A stretch of DNA of 64,000 nt from Candidatus Saccharimonadota bacterium. GTDB taxonomy: Bacteria > Patescibacteriota > Saccharimonadia > Saccharimonadales > UBA4665. Position numbers and translations under genes: made by a program. Below, piece by piece: positions 34,373-42,963 of the stretch. The notes under the pieces were generated by a model. It did not search any database, was not told where the DNA came from, and saw only the letters and a program-made list of their open reading frames with translations. Positions within the stretch are counted from its first letter, which is position 1. The number at the start of each line of letters is the position of its first letter. The stretch spans positions 1 through 64,000 of the forward strand of contig JABCZM010000001.1 in the NCBI GenBank assembly GCA_013289705.1, written 5' to 3'.

Positions 34373-34410
34373 TACAGTAGGTCAGTGCTCGAGTATGCTT
34401 TAGTATCAAT

Positions 34411-34782
34411 TTATCCAAGATACTGCTGAAGGCGCCGTTGGTCTTCGCGGTTTTTATCGTTCTTGGCGTAGAGTTCTATAAACGTCACTGTCTCTGAACT
34501 TACCACTGCCACAAACACAAGCCGCAGCTTGCTCTGCATGGTGCGAGTGTCGGTATCCAAGCGCATTTTTATAATTTCGTGGGTATCAGTCTTGTGCAAG
34601 ATAGTGGCAACACTGCCACTGAAAAACAGGCTACGGTAGGTTTGTATATCTACGTCTTTGACCGGAATATACAGAGGCTCTATGCGAGCACGTACGCGCT
34701 CAATATCTAATTGGAGTGTTCGCACTTTCTTGCCGAGTGCCTTAACGTCCTTTTGGAACTCCGGACTCTCGTTAAAGTTCAT
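34411..34782 (-). CDS. Putative toxin of a PanA-type pair (RelE-like fold)
   Basis: 123 residues. The C-terminal half (RLVFVAVVSSETVTFIELYAK, then NDKNREDQ) resembles RelE/ParE-fold toxins, which cleave mRNA at the ribosome or block gyrase. It overlaps the antitoxin gene by 11 nt and follows it. Panacea antitoxins are known to pair with many unrelated toxins; identity of the target is not known. Confidence 0.65.
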   Translation of the reverse strand: MNFNESPEFQKDVKALGKKVRTLQLDIERVRARIEPLYIPVKDVDIQTYRSLFFSGSVATILHKTDTHEIIKMRLDTDTRTMQSKLRLVFVAVVSSETVTFIELYAKNDKNREDQRRLQQYLG

Positions 34783-35551
34783 CTTCCGGCTCGGTGACAG
34801 CTGTTAATTTGGTGCGATAGAATGTATCGCGGTAATCAAGCGGCTTGCCCTGACGCGCCACCACCCATGGCGTGTCATAGTGTGATAATTCGGTAAGCTC
34901 TCGCGCGGTTTTATCACTTAAGCGAGCTAATGTCTCATTGATATGTTCAAGCTCTCGCGCGGATAGTTCGTCGAATGGTACTTGCTTGGCTGGTAGGTAT
35001 TTCTTCTGAGTATTCTTGAAATATTTTGTTTCAACTACTTCGAGTTCGCCCTTTGCTTTCATGCCCTCAACTACGCTCTGGAAGTCGGCAACTGGCGATG
35101 GGCCGAAGTGGTTGTGAATGTACGTAAGGCCGGTAATGGATTTACCCTCTTTTTCGTAGTAGTCAAAGTCGATGAAATATAGTAGTTTGTAGAGCACCGT
35201 TTCACCAACATTTGGTTTAGCGCCAACCTTTTCGAGCACATACGCCAGCACTTCGCGTAGTTTCTCGGGCTTAACTGTTGGGTTAATCTCGCGAGGCTTA
35301 ATATCCTCTCGCTGTTCATGGAATAGGTGAGGCTCGACTGGACGATTAGGCTCCACCGCGCCATTTACTAAATCACTTGGCGCAATTTGGTAGAACTCAG
35401 CAATCCGGCGTATGGCCGGCAAATCTGGCTGACGGCGGCCACTTTCAATACTGGCATACGTTGCGCGTGCCATTTCCAGCCCATCTGCAACATCCTGCTG
35501 GCTCAGTCCAGCGTTCTTTCGCAACTTTGCTATTGTAGATCCGAAATCCAT
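34772..35551 (-). CDS. HTH-Panacea (DUF4065/SocA-like) antitoxin
   Basis: 259 residues: an XRE helix-turn-helix at 1-60 (LRKNAGLSQQDVADGLEMAR), then a Panacea domain (TVLYKLLYFIDFDYYEKEG, THIHNHFGPSP-like YIHNHFGPSP, LSHYDTPWVVAR). PanA proteins neutralise toxins and repress their own operon. Promoter TATAAT-like bases lie ~30 nt upstream (minus strand ATACTTTATAAT). Confidence 0.85.
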   Translation of the reverse strand: MDFGSTIAKLRKNAGLSQQDVADGLEMARATYASIESGRRQPDLPAIRRIAEFYQIAPSDLVNGAVEPNRPVEPHLFHEQREDIKPREINPTVKPEKLREVLAYVLEKVGAKPNVGETVLYKLLYFIDFDYYEKEGKSITGLTYIHNHFGPSPVADFQSVVEGMKAKGELEVVETKYFKNTQKKYLPAKQVPFDELSARELEHINETLARLSDKTARELTELSHYDTPWVVARQGKPLDYRDTFYRTKLTAVTEPEDEL

Positions 35552-35756
35552 AGCAGCCCTTTCGTTGTTTTTCTTCTATTATAAAGTATAAGCTATGATA
35601 CAAATTTAGTCAATATTTGTGTATAAATAAGTAACTATATGGTATGCTCCGATTAGTGATGTGTGCCAGTGAAATCGGAACACAAACCACAAGGTCGAGG
35701 CGACGGGTCGCTTGTGTCGCAGAGGGTCATTAAAGAGCGAGAAGAGGCTATAAGAA

Positions 35757-36050
35757 ATGACAGCACAACAAATATACCAAGAAATCTTAGCGTATATGGG
35801 GGCAAGTAATTTAGCAAACTGGTATGTCGGCATTACCAACGATGTAGAGGACCGATTATTTGGCTACCACAACGTACATCGTACAAATGGTGCGTAGTAT
35901 CATGCGCCGGCGCTTGATGTCAGTCACTCACGAGCCGTGGAATCAGCGCTATTAAACGCTGGTTTTGATGGCGGCACAGGTGGTGGCGGTGACGGTGACA
36001 GTGCAACATATGTCTATGTATATCGTAAAGACTACGGCACGGTGCGCTAA
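35757..36050 (+). pseudogene. GIY-YIG-like small protein interrupted by an amber codon
   Basis: Open for 46 codons (…NWYVGITNDVEDRLFGYHNV) until TAG at 35895-35897, then in frame for 50 more (YHAPALDVSHSRAVESALLN..., DGGTGGGGDG) to TAA at 36048. Both halves look like one GIY-YIG-type protein, so a point mutation has broken it, unless the amber is read through. Confidence 0.65.
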
Positions 36051-36256
36051 AGGGGTTAATGGAAAAGTGGCTGGCTTATTGAGAGCTTGCGGAGTTAACA
36101 TTGTGGATAAAGTGACAACAGGGTAGAAACACCTTAGAAGTTAACGTGTTCTGGCTACATACTCCACGGATAAGCAGTAGCATTACGCGCAAGTGTGTGC
36201 TACGATGCAACTAGTTTCAACGAGCATGACTGACCGCTCCTAAAAACAAATTCTCC

Positions 36257-36290
36257 GAAAAGACCTCCTTAGCAATAAGGGGGTCTTTTC
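36257..36290 (+). terminator. Intrinsic terminator
   Basis: GAAAAGACCTCCTT and AAGGGGGTCTTTTC pair around AGCAAT, with T4 in the right arm. It follows the broken GIY-YIG-like gene. The upstream 200 bp share short matches (TGACTGACCGCTC, GTGGATAA) with the sequence before the terminator at 34335. Confidence 0.75.
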
Positions 36291-36311
36291 ATGTATGTAA
36301 GCGACGTGACC

Positions 36312-36341
36312 TTGACAATAATTACAAAAAAGTGTTATGTT
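36312..36341 (+). promoter_or_regulatory. Promoter of the second LPxTG protein
   Basis: TTGACA (36312-36317), 17-18-nt spacer, TTATGT/TATGTT (36335-36341). The spacer carries ACAAAAAAGTGTTA, also found at the ABC operon promoter. Confidence 0.6.
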
Positions 36342-36424
36342 CAAGATGATAAGTTAAAATAACGGCCTAAGTATACATAAAGGAAAATGTCACGAAACGT
36401 ATCACAGGACTTTTAACCGGACTT

Positions 36425-38248
36425 TTGGTGAGCAAGCAGCGACAAGTACTTGGCTTGGTGCTGGCAATCGGTGTTGCTAGCTTATTCTTTGGCGTTGCCA
36501 CGCCAAAAGTTAGTGCGGCACAAGACTGCGACAATAACGCAATCATTAGTTGTGGTTTTAGCGGCGCTAGCGATTTTATTACCAAAGTTCGTGCCAATGA
36601 TAGTTTGAATGGCCACCACGATTTGCAGGCAATCTATGCGCACTACGGCTTAGAACCCGCTGACTATGATCGATTTGTGAGCTCAGCACGTCCAGGGACG
36701 GCTTACAAAAACGGTACGATCGTTGTTGACGGTCAAACAGTTGCCACTGGTGCACAGAGTATCGGGCGTCTTGCTTCATTCCAGGGAAGCGGTTATTTTA
36801 CGACTTCAATAGCAGGCGCTGGGACGTTCTACGGCAACACCAATCAGCAGGCATTTGGTCACGATAGCATTCCTGTTATGGTGATGTTTAACGATAAAGG
36901 CGTGATGCAATTTGCGGTGCTGACCAGCTGCGGTAACCCCGAATTTGGTACGCCTAATGTGCCAAACTATAGCTGTAATTTGTTAACTCAACAGCCTGTC
37001 AGTGGTAGCCCTGGTACGTTCAAGTTCACTACTAGCGCCAGCGCCAGCAACTACGCGAATATCACCAAAGTGGTGTACGACTTTGGTGATGGTACGAGCG
37101 ATACCGAAAGCAGCACGGCGACATCAGTGCAACATACTTACACTGTGGGTGGTAGTTACACAGCAAAGGTTACGGTCTATGTGAGTTTGCCCGGAAATAC
37201 GACCGTTCAGGTGACCTCTGCAAACTGTGCAACGATTGTTACGGTTGTGCTGCCGGCGTATCAGTGTGTACAGCTTGCCGCTGCTACCATCGGTGATTCG
37301 AAGTACAAATATCAGTTCGTTGTGACCGGCAAAGCCAGCGGTGGTGCCAGTATTGTAAGTGCAGACTTCAACTTTGGTGATGGCACCTCAGCTAGCGCAA
37401 ATGCATCGGGCTCGACGGCGACTATTATCCACCCATACGCTAAGGACGGCTCCTATAGGGCCAGCGCGGTGTTGCATATTAGCTTGCCTGGAGGCAGGGC
37501 AACAACGGTTACGTCGTCCGGTTGTGCAACCGTTGTATCTGTCGCTGTACCGTTCTACAGCTGTGTGCAGCTAGGTGGGGCAATTATAGACCAAAGCAAG
37601 TTCAGTTATAGTTTTATTGCCTCTGCAAACTTTGGCAATGGTGTCACGCTTTCTAGTGTCGACTTCGACTTTGGCGATGGCACTGCAACTAAGGGTGTTA
37701 GCCCAAATGGTACAACTGCCTCAACCACTCACATGTATGCCGTGGCTGGCAACTACACCGTAACGGGTACACTGCACTTTAATGTTGGTGGTGCGGTTCA
37801 GAATGCCACATGTACGGCCGTTGTAACACCTACGCAGCCACCGACGCCGGAATGTAAGCCAGGCATCCCGCAAGGTAGTGCGCTCTGTACGCCGTGCCCT
37901 AGTAACGCGACAATTGCTTCAAATTCACCGCAGTGTGCCGTGCCAGCTGCCGCCACCACAAGCCTACCAAACACCGGTGCCGGTGACGTGATTGGTATAT
38001 TTGGTGTGGTTGCTGTTGCTGGTTTCTTCTTCTACCATCAATTTGTCTATCGCAAGCGAGCTGTTGGAACTGCCGCTGCCGATGCTGCAACGGTTGGTCA
38101 TATTGGTGCTACGCCCGCAGTCGACAATAACGAGCTGACGGCACAAGTTATTGCGCACCGAGCGTCTCACCGCAACGCGCAGCCATTGAGCCATCCAACC
38201 TACCATCGCCCACACCGTTTCCGCCCACGATCGCACAACGATAAATAG
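36425..38248 (+). CDS. LPxTG-anchored PKD-repeat surface protein with cytoplasmic tail
   Basis: 607 residues. Signal peptide (VLGLVLAIGVASLFFG... VSA-AQD), an N-terminal domain with similarity in its CG..F...D pattern to the 30459 product, then three PKD-like repeats (YDFGDGT, FNFGDGT, FDFGDGT) and LPNTG with a hydrophobic helix. Unlike a usual sorting signal, about 85 residues follow the helix, ending in a His/Arg-rich tail, so it may stay a membrane protein. Start is TTG 36425 or GTG 36428; no in-frame ATG exists upstream, although coding-like sequence continues back to ~36389. Confidence 0.8.
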   Translation: MVSKQRQVLGLVLAIGVASLFFGVATPKVSAAQDCDNNAIISCGFSGASDFITKVRANDSLNGHHDLQAIYAHYGLEPADYDRFVSSARPGTAYKNGTIVVDGQTVATGAQSIGRLASFQGSGYFTTSIAGAGTFYGNTNQQAFGHDSIPVMVMFNDKGVMQFAVLTSCGNPEFGTPNVPNYSCNLLTQQPVSGSPGTFKFTTSASASNYANITKVVYDFGDGTSDTESSTATSVQHTYTVGGSYTAKVTVYVSLPGNTTVQVTSANCATIVTVVLPAYQCVQLAAATIGDSKYKYQFVVTGKASGGASIVSADFNFGDGTSASANASGSTATIIHPYAKDGSYRASAVLHISLPGGRATTVTSSGCATVVSVAVPFYSCVQLGGAIIDQSKFSYSFIASANFGNGVTLSSVDFDFGDGTATKGVSPNGTTASTTHMYAVAGNYTVTGTLHFNVGGAVQNATCTAVVTPTQPPTPECKPGIPQGSALCTPCPSNATIASNSPQCAVPAAATTSLPNTGAGDVIGIFGVVAVAGFFFYHQFVYRKRAVGTAAADAATVGHIGATPAVDNNELTAQVIAHRASHRNAQPLSHPTYHRPHRFRPRSHNDK

Positions 38249-38277
38249 CCGCGGGGATTTCCATTTTGTCTCTGTTA

Positions 38278-38286
38278 TGATACAAT
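38278..38286 (+). promoter_or_regulatory. Extended -10 upstream of tRNA-Glu
   Basis: TGATACAAT (TACAAT at 38281-38286) gives a predicted start ~38293, about 86 nt before the tRNA. Confidence 0.4.
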
Positions 38287-38378
38287 CTTCAGGACTTGTT
38301 TATCTAGGCCAATGAAAATCAGCCAAGTTAGCCTAGAGGAAAACATTTATATGTCGCAGCCCCACAATGCCGCGCAGC

Positions 38379-38453
38379 GGTCCCTTCGTCTATCGGTTAG
38401 GACATCAGGTTTTCATCCTGGCAAGAGGAGTTCGACTCTCCTAGGGATCACCA
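38379..38453 (+). tRNA. tRNA-Glu (anticodon TTC)
   Basis: Acceptor GGTCCCT/AGGGATC, D arm GTC..GAC, anticodon loop TTTTCAT (anticodon TTC) on a TCAGG/CCTGG stem, T arm AGGAG TTCGACT CTCCT, discriminator A, encoded CCA (38451-38453). The leftward recombinase gene ends inside it, marking it as an integration site. Confidence 0.95.
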
Positions 38454-39993
38454 TAACAAAGTTTTCATCGTTTTTAGCTCCCATTTCACCCAAATCTAAT
38501 CTGTAGAGCGGGCTGATTTCAGGAGTTAAAAACTTTTTGGTCTTGATGTCATATACGAAGCCTTTTGGGAACACCAGTTCCTGATAGGCTTGTTTTAGTT
38601 CGAGCGGTGCGCTGTGCCAATACTTGTTGATATTGCCCATGAAGCCAAGCGCATTCTCTATGCTATCTTCGCTGATGGTCTGTTTGCGCTCAAGTGTAAG
38701 CAGTTCCGTCTGCAAGTCCGCTCGTTCTTTATCAGCTCCTCGCAAGGCTGTGTCTTTTTGCTCCTCGGACAACTTGTCTGCTATAAACTTAGCCAGAATC
38801 TTTTGCTTATAGCTGTCGTTATCGTCTAGCTGGTCACGTAAGCGCTTAATACGGCGGTTAATGTCACCTAACTCCTGTTTGACCTGTCGTTTAAGGATTT
38901 CTTTAAGTAGTTTGCGCGTGCCTGCTGTAGGCGTTATGAGCGCTAGTAGCTCCTCGAATTGAGGATGTAGTAGCTTAGTCATGATGGAGCCTGACTGCTT
39001 ACAGCTCGGACGAGCGCAGTAGTAACGTGGACTATTGTGCGGTGCAGCAGCGGTCATGTATTTATCGCAGAGCATGCACTTCACGAACCTGCGCAGTGGG
39101 TATGTCTGATTAGCAATCTGACGATTAAGACCTGACATATAGTCCTTGTTCCTCATCAGAATAATAAGCTGGTTTTGCTCGAATACCTCAGGGCTTATTA
39201 GTGCTGGATGACGACCTTTGAGTCTCTCGTTGTCTGTAAACTTGTTGCAGACGTAGCCCGCATAAACTGGATTGATTAGCATTTTGTGGACCACATCTTG
39301 AGTTAAGGGCTTTCCACCTCTCGCAGAGCGTAGCTTAATAGTTTCTGCGTAGCGCACAAGTTGAGCTTCGGTCATATCGCCTCGGTTCCAGCGCATGAGC
39401 AAGTCAGTAATCTTGTCTGCTTCATGGCTTGGAGTGAGAGAAGGACGCTTCTTGCCCTCATCATTGTTTATTTTGCAGATGTTATATCCGCGAGGCGGTG
39501 TGTGTTGCCAAAAGCCTTGTTTGGCAATTCGCGTCATATTATCCACCACCATTTCTCGCTTGTTCTCATTGTCCAGCTGCCCTAGCATAACGTGTAGGTT
39601 CTCGACAAAATGACCCATAGGCGTATCATCGAACGGCTCTGTAACTGACAATACACGAATACCCAATGCAGCCAGTTGTGACTTGATTACCATGACATAC
39701 GAGTCGATGTCTCTACTCGCACGGCTCATCTTATAGACTAGGACATAATCTATCTGTCCTTTCATCTTGGCAGCGGTAACAATCAGGTTTTGAAGTGCCT
39801 GTCGGTCTGCGTTTTTACCGCTTTTGGCTTCATCGGTGAACCACTCAATTACACTCACGTCATTTGTGTAAGCATAATTGCGAATGGCTTCGCGTTGGTT
39901 GGCAAGCGACTCACCCTTTATCTGTTTCTTATCTGAGATACGCAGGTACCCCAAAGCGGTTTTTTGTGATTGGTCTTGTTTTGTAAGTTGCAT
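38413..39993 (-). CDS. Large serine recombinase (integrase) ending inside tRNA-Glu
   Basis: 526 residues: resolvase domain with nucleophile in LGYLRISDKKQ (Ser20) and the VYKMSRASRD helix, recombinase domain (PPRGYNI..., TEAQLVRYAETI), zinc-ribbon cysteines (CMLCDKY... YYCARPSCKQ) and a coiled coil (~380-450). The final residues VMVIPRRVELLLPG are antisense tRNA-Glu. The gene is convergent with the tRNA. This is the same design as the tRNA-Lys integrase, but the two proteins are only distantly similar. Confidence 0.93.
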   Translation of the reverse strand: MQLTKQDQSQKTALGYLRISDKKQIKGESLANQREAIRNYAYTNDVSVIEWFTDEAKSGKNADRQALQNLIVTAAKMKGQIDYVLVYKMSRASRDIDSYVMVIKSQLAALGIRVLSVTEPFDDTPMGHFVENLHVMLGQLDNENKREMVVDNMTRIAKQGFWQHTPPRGYNICKINNDEGKKRPSLTPSHEADKITDLLMRWNRGDMTEAQLVRYAETIKLRSARGGKPLTQDVVHKMLINPVYAGYVCNKFTDNERLKGRHPALISPEVFEQNQLIILMRNKDYMSGLNRQIANQTYPLRRFVKCMLCDKYMTAAAPHNSPRYYCARPSCKQSGSIMTKLLHPQFEELLALITPTAGTRKLLKEILKRQVKQELGDINRRIKRLRDQLDDNDSYKQKILAKFIADKLSEEQKDTALRGADKERADLQTELLTLERKQTISEDSIENALGFMGNINKYWHSAPLELKQAYQELVFPKGFVYDIKTKKFLTPEISPLYRLDLGEMGAKNDENFVMVIPRRVELLLPG

Positions 39994-40020
39994 TATAGCT
40001 CCTTTTATTGAATTATAAGG

Positions 40021-40215
40021 TTATTTTTGTAAATACAAAGTTCTTAATGTTGTTCGAGCTAGCTCACTTGCTCGCAGTATCTCTTGGGCGACATCTTCGT
40101 CACTCATGCTGCTTGCACTACTGCCAAGTAACTTCCGTGCTTCGCCTATTGAAATCGGCAGAGCTTTCAGCAGGTCTGGCGTAAGCGGGCTGGGCTGTTT
40201 GTTCCTTGATGGCAT
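40021..40215 (-). CDS. Small protein upstream of the tRNA-Glu recombinase
   Basis: 64 residues, basic N-terminus (MPSRNKQPSP), then helical (DEDVAQEILRASELARTTLRTL). GAAGGAAG ribosome site. It holds the same place as the small KGxKNK proteins next to the other recombinases, so it may be a functional analogue. Confidence 0.6.
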   Translation of the reverse strand: MPSRNKQPSPLTPDLLKALPISIGEARKLLGSSASSMSDEDVAQEILRASELARTTLRTLYLQK

Positions 40216-40382
40216 ACACCATTCTTCCTTTCAGTAAGAGATGTCAGGGCGGACGGTTTATAAACCTTGACACCTCTCTTTCTAACCGTCTGCGAAGCAT
40301 TGTATATCGGCTGAGGAACGCATTTAACAGAGGTGCTGGTGAAGCACTAATGCATAACTGGAACGGTACTAATTAGAGCTGA

Positions 40383-41051
40383 CTAGGTGCTAGCTTTTTT
40401 GATTGCGGTAATCTCATCGTGCGTTAGTAAGACGGTCTTTTTGAGCAAAAAGGACTTCACGCCAATTTCAGCAAACGACTTGAGTAAGCCGTCTTTGCCA
40501 AATACATTTTTCTTGAACAGTTGCCTGATGTTCACGCTGTCTTGATGTAGTTGCGTTCTGCTGATGTGTGTCCGCAGTTCATCTAGCGATATATCTTTGT
40601 CGGGGTGTTTTGAAGCGTAGGCAACTACTGGTTGAGTTGTGCTGCTATTATTCAGGGATTCCAGCTTATATGTGTTATCGCCGATGTGAATAATAGGTTG
40701 TACGCCGTCTAGTATCTCAAGGACTGCTGGTATGCCTCCACTTGTTGGGTTAATACCGTTCGCCTCGCAAAAGTGCTTAAACTTATCGTAATCAAAGTCA
40801 GTAATCTGACGAGTGGGCGCACTATGTGCGAAACCTCCCTTTAAGTCGACTATTCGGTACTGTAACTCTTTAGGAGCGCCTTCGAAACCGCCAGGACTCT
40901 TTATGACACCTGCAATTTCTAGCGTATCCAATGCTTGGCTTTCTGCTTTGGGGTCTTCTTGGTCGGGAACCCACTTACTTAGTAACTTACCACTCAAAAA
41001 TGCTCGGTTGAGCTTAATGGTAACACGCTCCAGCCAGTAAGTGTTGGTCAT
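40383..41051 (-). CDS. Protein of unknown function (tRNA-Glu element)
   Basis: 222 residues, soluble, no recognised domain. The first half could be a winged-helix (LDTLEIAGVIKSPG...), the second half a helical region (LDELRTHISRTQLHQDSVNIRQLF). The ATG at 41051 lacks a clear ribosome site. It lies divergent from 41191. Confidence 0.6.
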   Translation of the reverse strand: MTNTYWLERVTIKLNRAFLSGKLLSKWVPDQEDPKAESQALDTLEIAGVIKSPGGFEGAPKELQYRIVDLKGGFAHSAPTRQITDFDYDKFKHFCEANGINPTSGGIPAVLEILDGVQPIIHIGDNTYKLESLNNSSTTQPVVAYASKHPDKDISLDELRTHISRTQLHQDSVNIRQLFKKNVFGKDGLLKSFAEIGVKSFLLKKTVLLTHDEITAIKKAST

Positions 41052-41190
41052 GGTATTAGAATACCTTATTTCGACCTATTTAGAGCCGATTTAAGGCGCT
41101 TTAATACAGTAAACGTAAGAAGTTGCGCCTACGATACTAAGTTCGATTCTAGGGTATCGTTTTTGACGAAGTAACCTTATACTTGACTTT

Positions 41191-41532
41191 GTGTCAAAAG
41201 ATTTCCTTAGATTAGTTTTAGAGGTCAATGCCCACAAAGGGTCATGGAGGAATGTGCAGCTAGCTCAAGATGTGAAAGATTTCTTATGGGCGGAATATGA
41301 CACACAAGACGACCTTATTTATCCAAACATAGACAATTGGGATGACTTGCTCGCCGAGACGATTGAGGCTGACAATTATGACGCCCTGACCAAGGAGGAG
41401 GTACTAAGCATATTGTTTGGGCTAATTCACAGAAACCGCATTGTAGAGGGCTTGTGGTGGTCGATGTTTGAGCGAGGCGTGACCCAAAAGTTGCTTAAGC
41501 GATTATTGTCACTTGATACAAATAAGATTTAA
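41191..41532 (+). CDS. DUF6508-like protein
   Basis: 113 residues. LSILFGLIHRNRIVEGLWWSM and GVTQKLLKRLLSL match the core of DUF6508 proteins, which are of unknown role. GTG start at 41191, just after a TTATACTTGACTTT stretch. Confidence 0.55.
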   Translation: MSKDFLRLVLEVNAHKGSWRNVQLAQDVKDFLWAEYDTQDDLIYPNIDNWDDLLAETIEADNYDALTKEEVLSILFGLIHRNRIVEGLWWSMFERGVTQKLLKRLLSLDTNKI

Positions 41533-41575
41533 TAACTCGGCTTTCATTCAGGTTTATCGGTGTTATGATTATTCT

Positions 41576-42070
41576 ATGAGCGACCATCACAATCAACGAG
41601 CAGCTGAAATTATTAAAGACATAAAATATATCACGATAGCTTCTGTTTCGGCTGACGGACAGCCTTGGAATACGCCTGTCTATTCAGCCTTTGATAAAGA
41701 CTTGAACTTTTATTGGTTCTCAGATAAGAACTCTCAACACTCACAAAATGTTCGTGGCAATAACAAAGTCTTACTTGTTATTTATGACTCTACCGTGCCA
41801 GAAGGTACGGGTGAGGGCGTATACATCAAAGCTGTTGTAACCGAGCTTAATAACCCAGAAGCCATTCTAGCTGCCAAGTCTGTGCTAGATAAACGAGTCG
41901 GCAAAGACACAGAACGCAACGCTGATAATTACATGGCTGACGCCGTGCTTCGTGGCTACAAAGCTACCGCCCTGCAAGTTTGGATGAACGATGACGATGA
42001 AGATGAAGACGGTAACTATATTCGCGATATTCGAGTCGAGGTGCCTTTAGATAGCTTGCGACAGCGCTAG
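41576..42070 (+). CDS. Pyridoxamine 5'-phosphate oxidase-like FMN-binding protein
   Basis: 164 residues with the split-barrel fold pattern: YITIASVSADGQPWNTPVYSAFD, LNFYWFSDKNSQHSQN and VYIKAVVTEL. Such proteins bind FMN or F420 and reduce or bind small molecules. ATG 41576 is preferred over an ATG at 41513, because TATGAT (41564-41569) ends 6 nt before it, predicting a leaderless mRNA. Confidence 0.75.
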   Translation: MSDHHNQRAAEIIKDIKYITIASVSADGQPWNTPVYSAFDKDLNFYWFSDKNSQHSQNVRGNNKVLLVIYDSTVPEGTGEGVYIKAVVTELNNPEAILAAKSVLDKRVGKDTERNADNYMADAVLRGYKATALQVWMNDDDEDEDGNYIRDIRVEVPLDSLRQR

Positions 42071-42939
42071 AAGCCGTATTTATCCTGGAGTTCTTGGTAC
42101 TTCTTATCGTGAGTTTTATCTGTCGCGCGATACGCTCGAAGCTCTGCTCCCTTTTTTAATTTTTGGGTTCGATTTAGGTTCTGTAGAAACTTCAAGAAGA
42201 ACTTATAAGCGACATGCGCTGCACGTACAGTCTCATATATCGGCGCGTCTAGTCGAATCTCAAGACTTACTTTTGGCTCAAGCCGACTATTATTCATGTT
42301 GCCTAGCAAGGTGGAATGAGTGTCGCTTGAAAGAAGCGAATAAACGCTACGGTAATCAAACTGGGTCAGTGTTTTATGGTCGGGATTTTTAGATAGATTA
42401 GAATCATCTATTACTTTTAGACGTGCGAGGAGAGACTTGTAGGAATCAAGGTTGATGGCAGGGTGTGACTGGCTAAACCTCAACAACTCGGCTTGCCGTC
42501 TAGCGATTGTCCTAGATATCGCAGCGTCAGAAATAGTCTCCTTCCAAGTCTCGGCATTTGGGTAAGCTGAACGTAATCTTTGAACATCTGACCATGTACT
42601 TAATTGCTGCTTGGATTCTGAGGCAAACCTAATCTCTAAGTTTATATTTGAAGTTTCCAAGTTTATGAAATCATATTCAGCTAATGTCTCCCACATTGAG
42701 CGAACGATGATATTAGCAGCGTTGCCTTGGTTAGCCCGCGTCATTGCTAGAACCGCGTCAGCCCTCTGGTACAGCGCACTAAAGGTGTTATAGCGGATAA
42801 CGGTCTTTGCTTTTATAAAATGATTAAAGTTCGCAGACCCAACCAGCTCTTTAGCAAACACAAGTAAGCCCTCAAGGTCTGTAATCGCTTCGTCCTTGAG
42901 CTGGCTAATGTCTTTGATGTAATCGGTGTTTTGTGCCAT
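42067..42939 (-). CDS. DUF5677-like protein
   Basis: About 290 residues from MAQNTDYIKD; a longer in-frame start (43050) would run through the divergent promoter. A helical N-terminus with AANIIVRSMWETLAEYDF and a DYRSVYSLLSSDTHST motif resemble the DUF5677/DUF6988 helical families. It is convergent with and overlaps the preceding gene by 4 nt. It may pair with the divergent 42964 gene; defence function is possible but not shown. Confidence 0.55.
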   Translation of the reverse strand: MAQNTDYIKDISQLKDEAITDLEGLLVFAKELVGSANFNHFIKAKTVIRYNTFSALYQRADAVLAMTRANQGNAANIIVRSMWETLAEYDFINLETSNINLEIRFASESKQQLSTWSDVQRLRSAYPNAETWKETISDAAISRTIARRQAELLRFSQSHPAINLDSYKSLLARLKVIDDSNLSKNPDHKTLTQFDYRSVYSLLSSDTHSTLLGNMNNSRLEPKVSLEIRLDAPIYETVRAAHVAYKFFLKFLQNLNRTQKLKKGAELRAYRATDKTHDKKYQELQDKYGF

Positions 42940-42951
42940 AGTTCTAGCCCC

Positions 42952-42957
42952 TATAAT
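42952..42957. promoter_or_regulatory. Shared divergent -10 region
   Basis: TATAAT (42952-42957) ends 6 nt before the rightward ATG at 42964. The same bases read leftward (TATTAT at 42958-42953) suit the gene starting at 42939, giving overlapping divergent promoters. Confidence 0.55.
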
Positions 42958-42963
42958 AACAGT

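Noticed and set aside
38312-38506. 64-codon frame over tRNA-Glu
   Set aside because: It runs through the tRNA and has no protein-like features; the tRNA explains the sequence.
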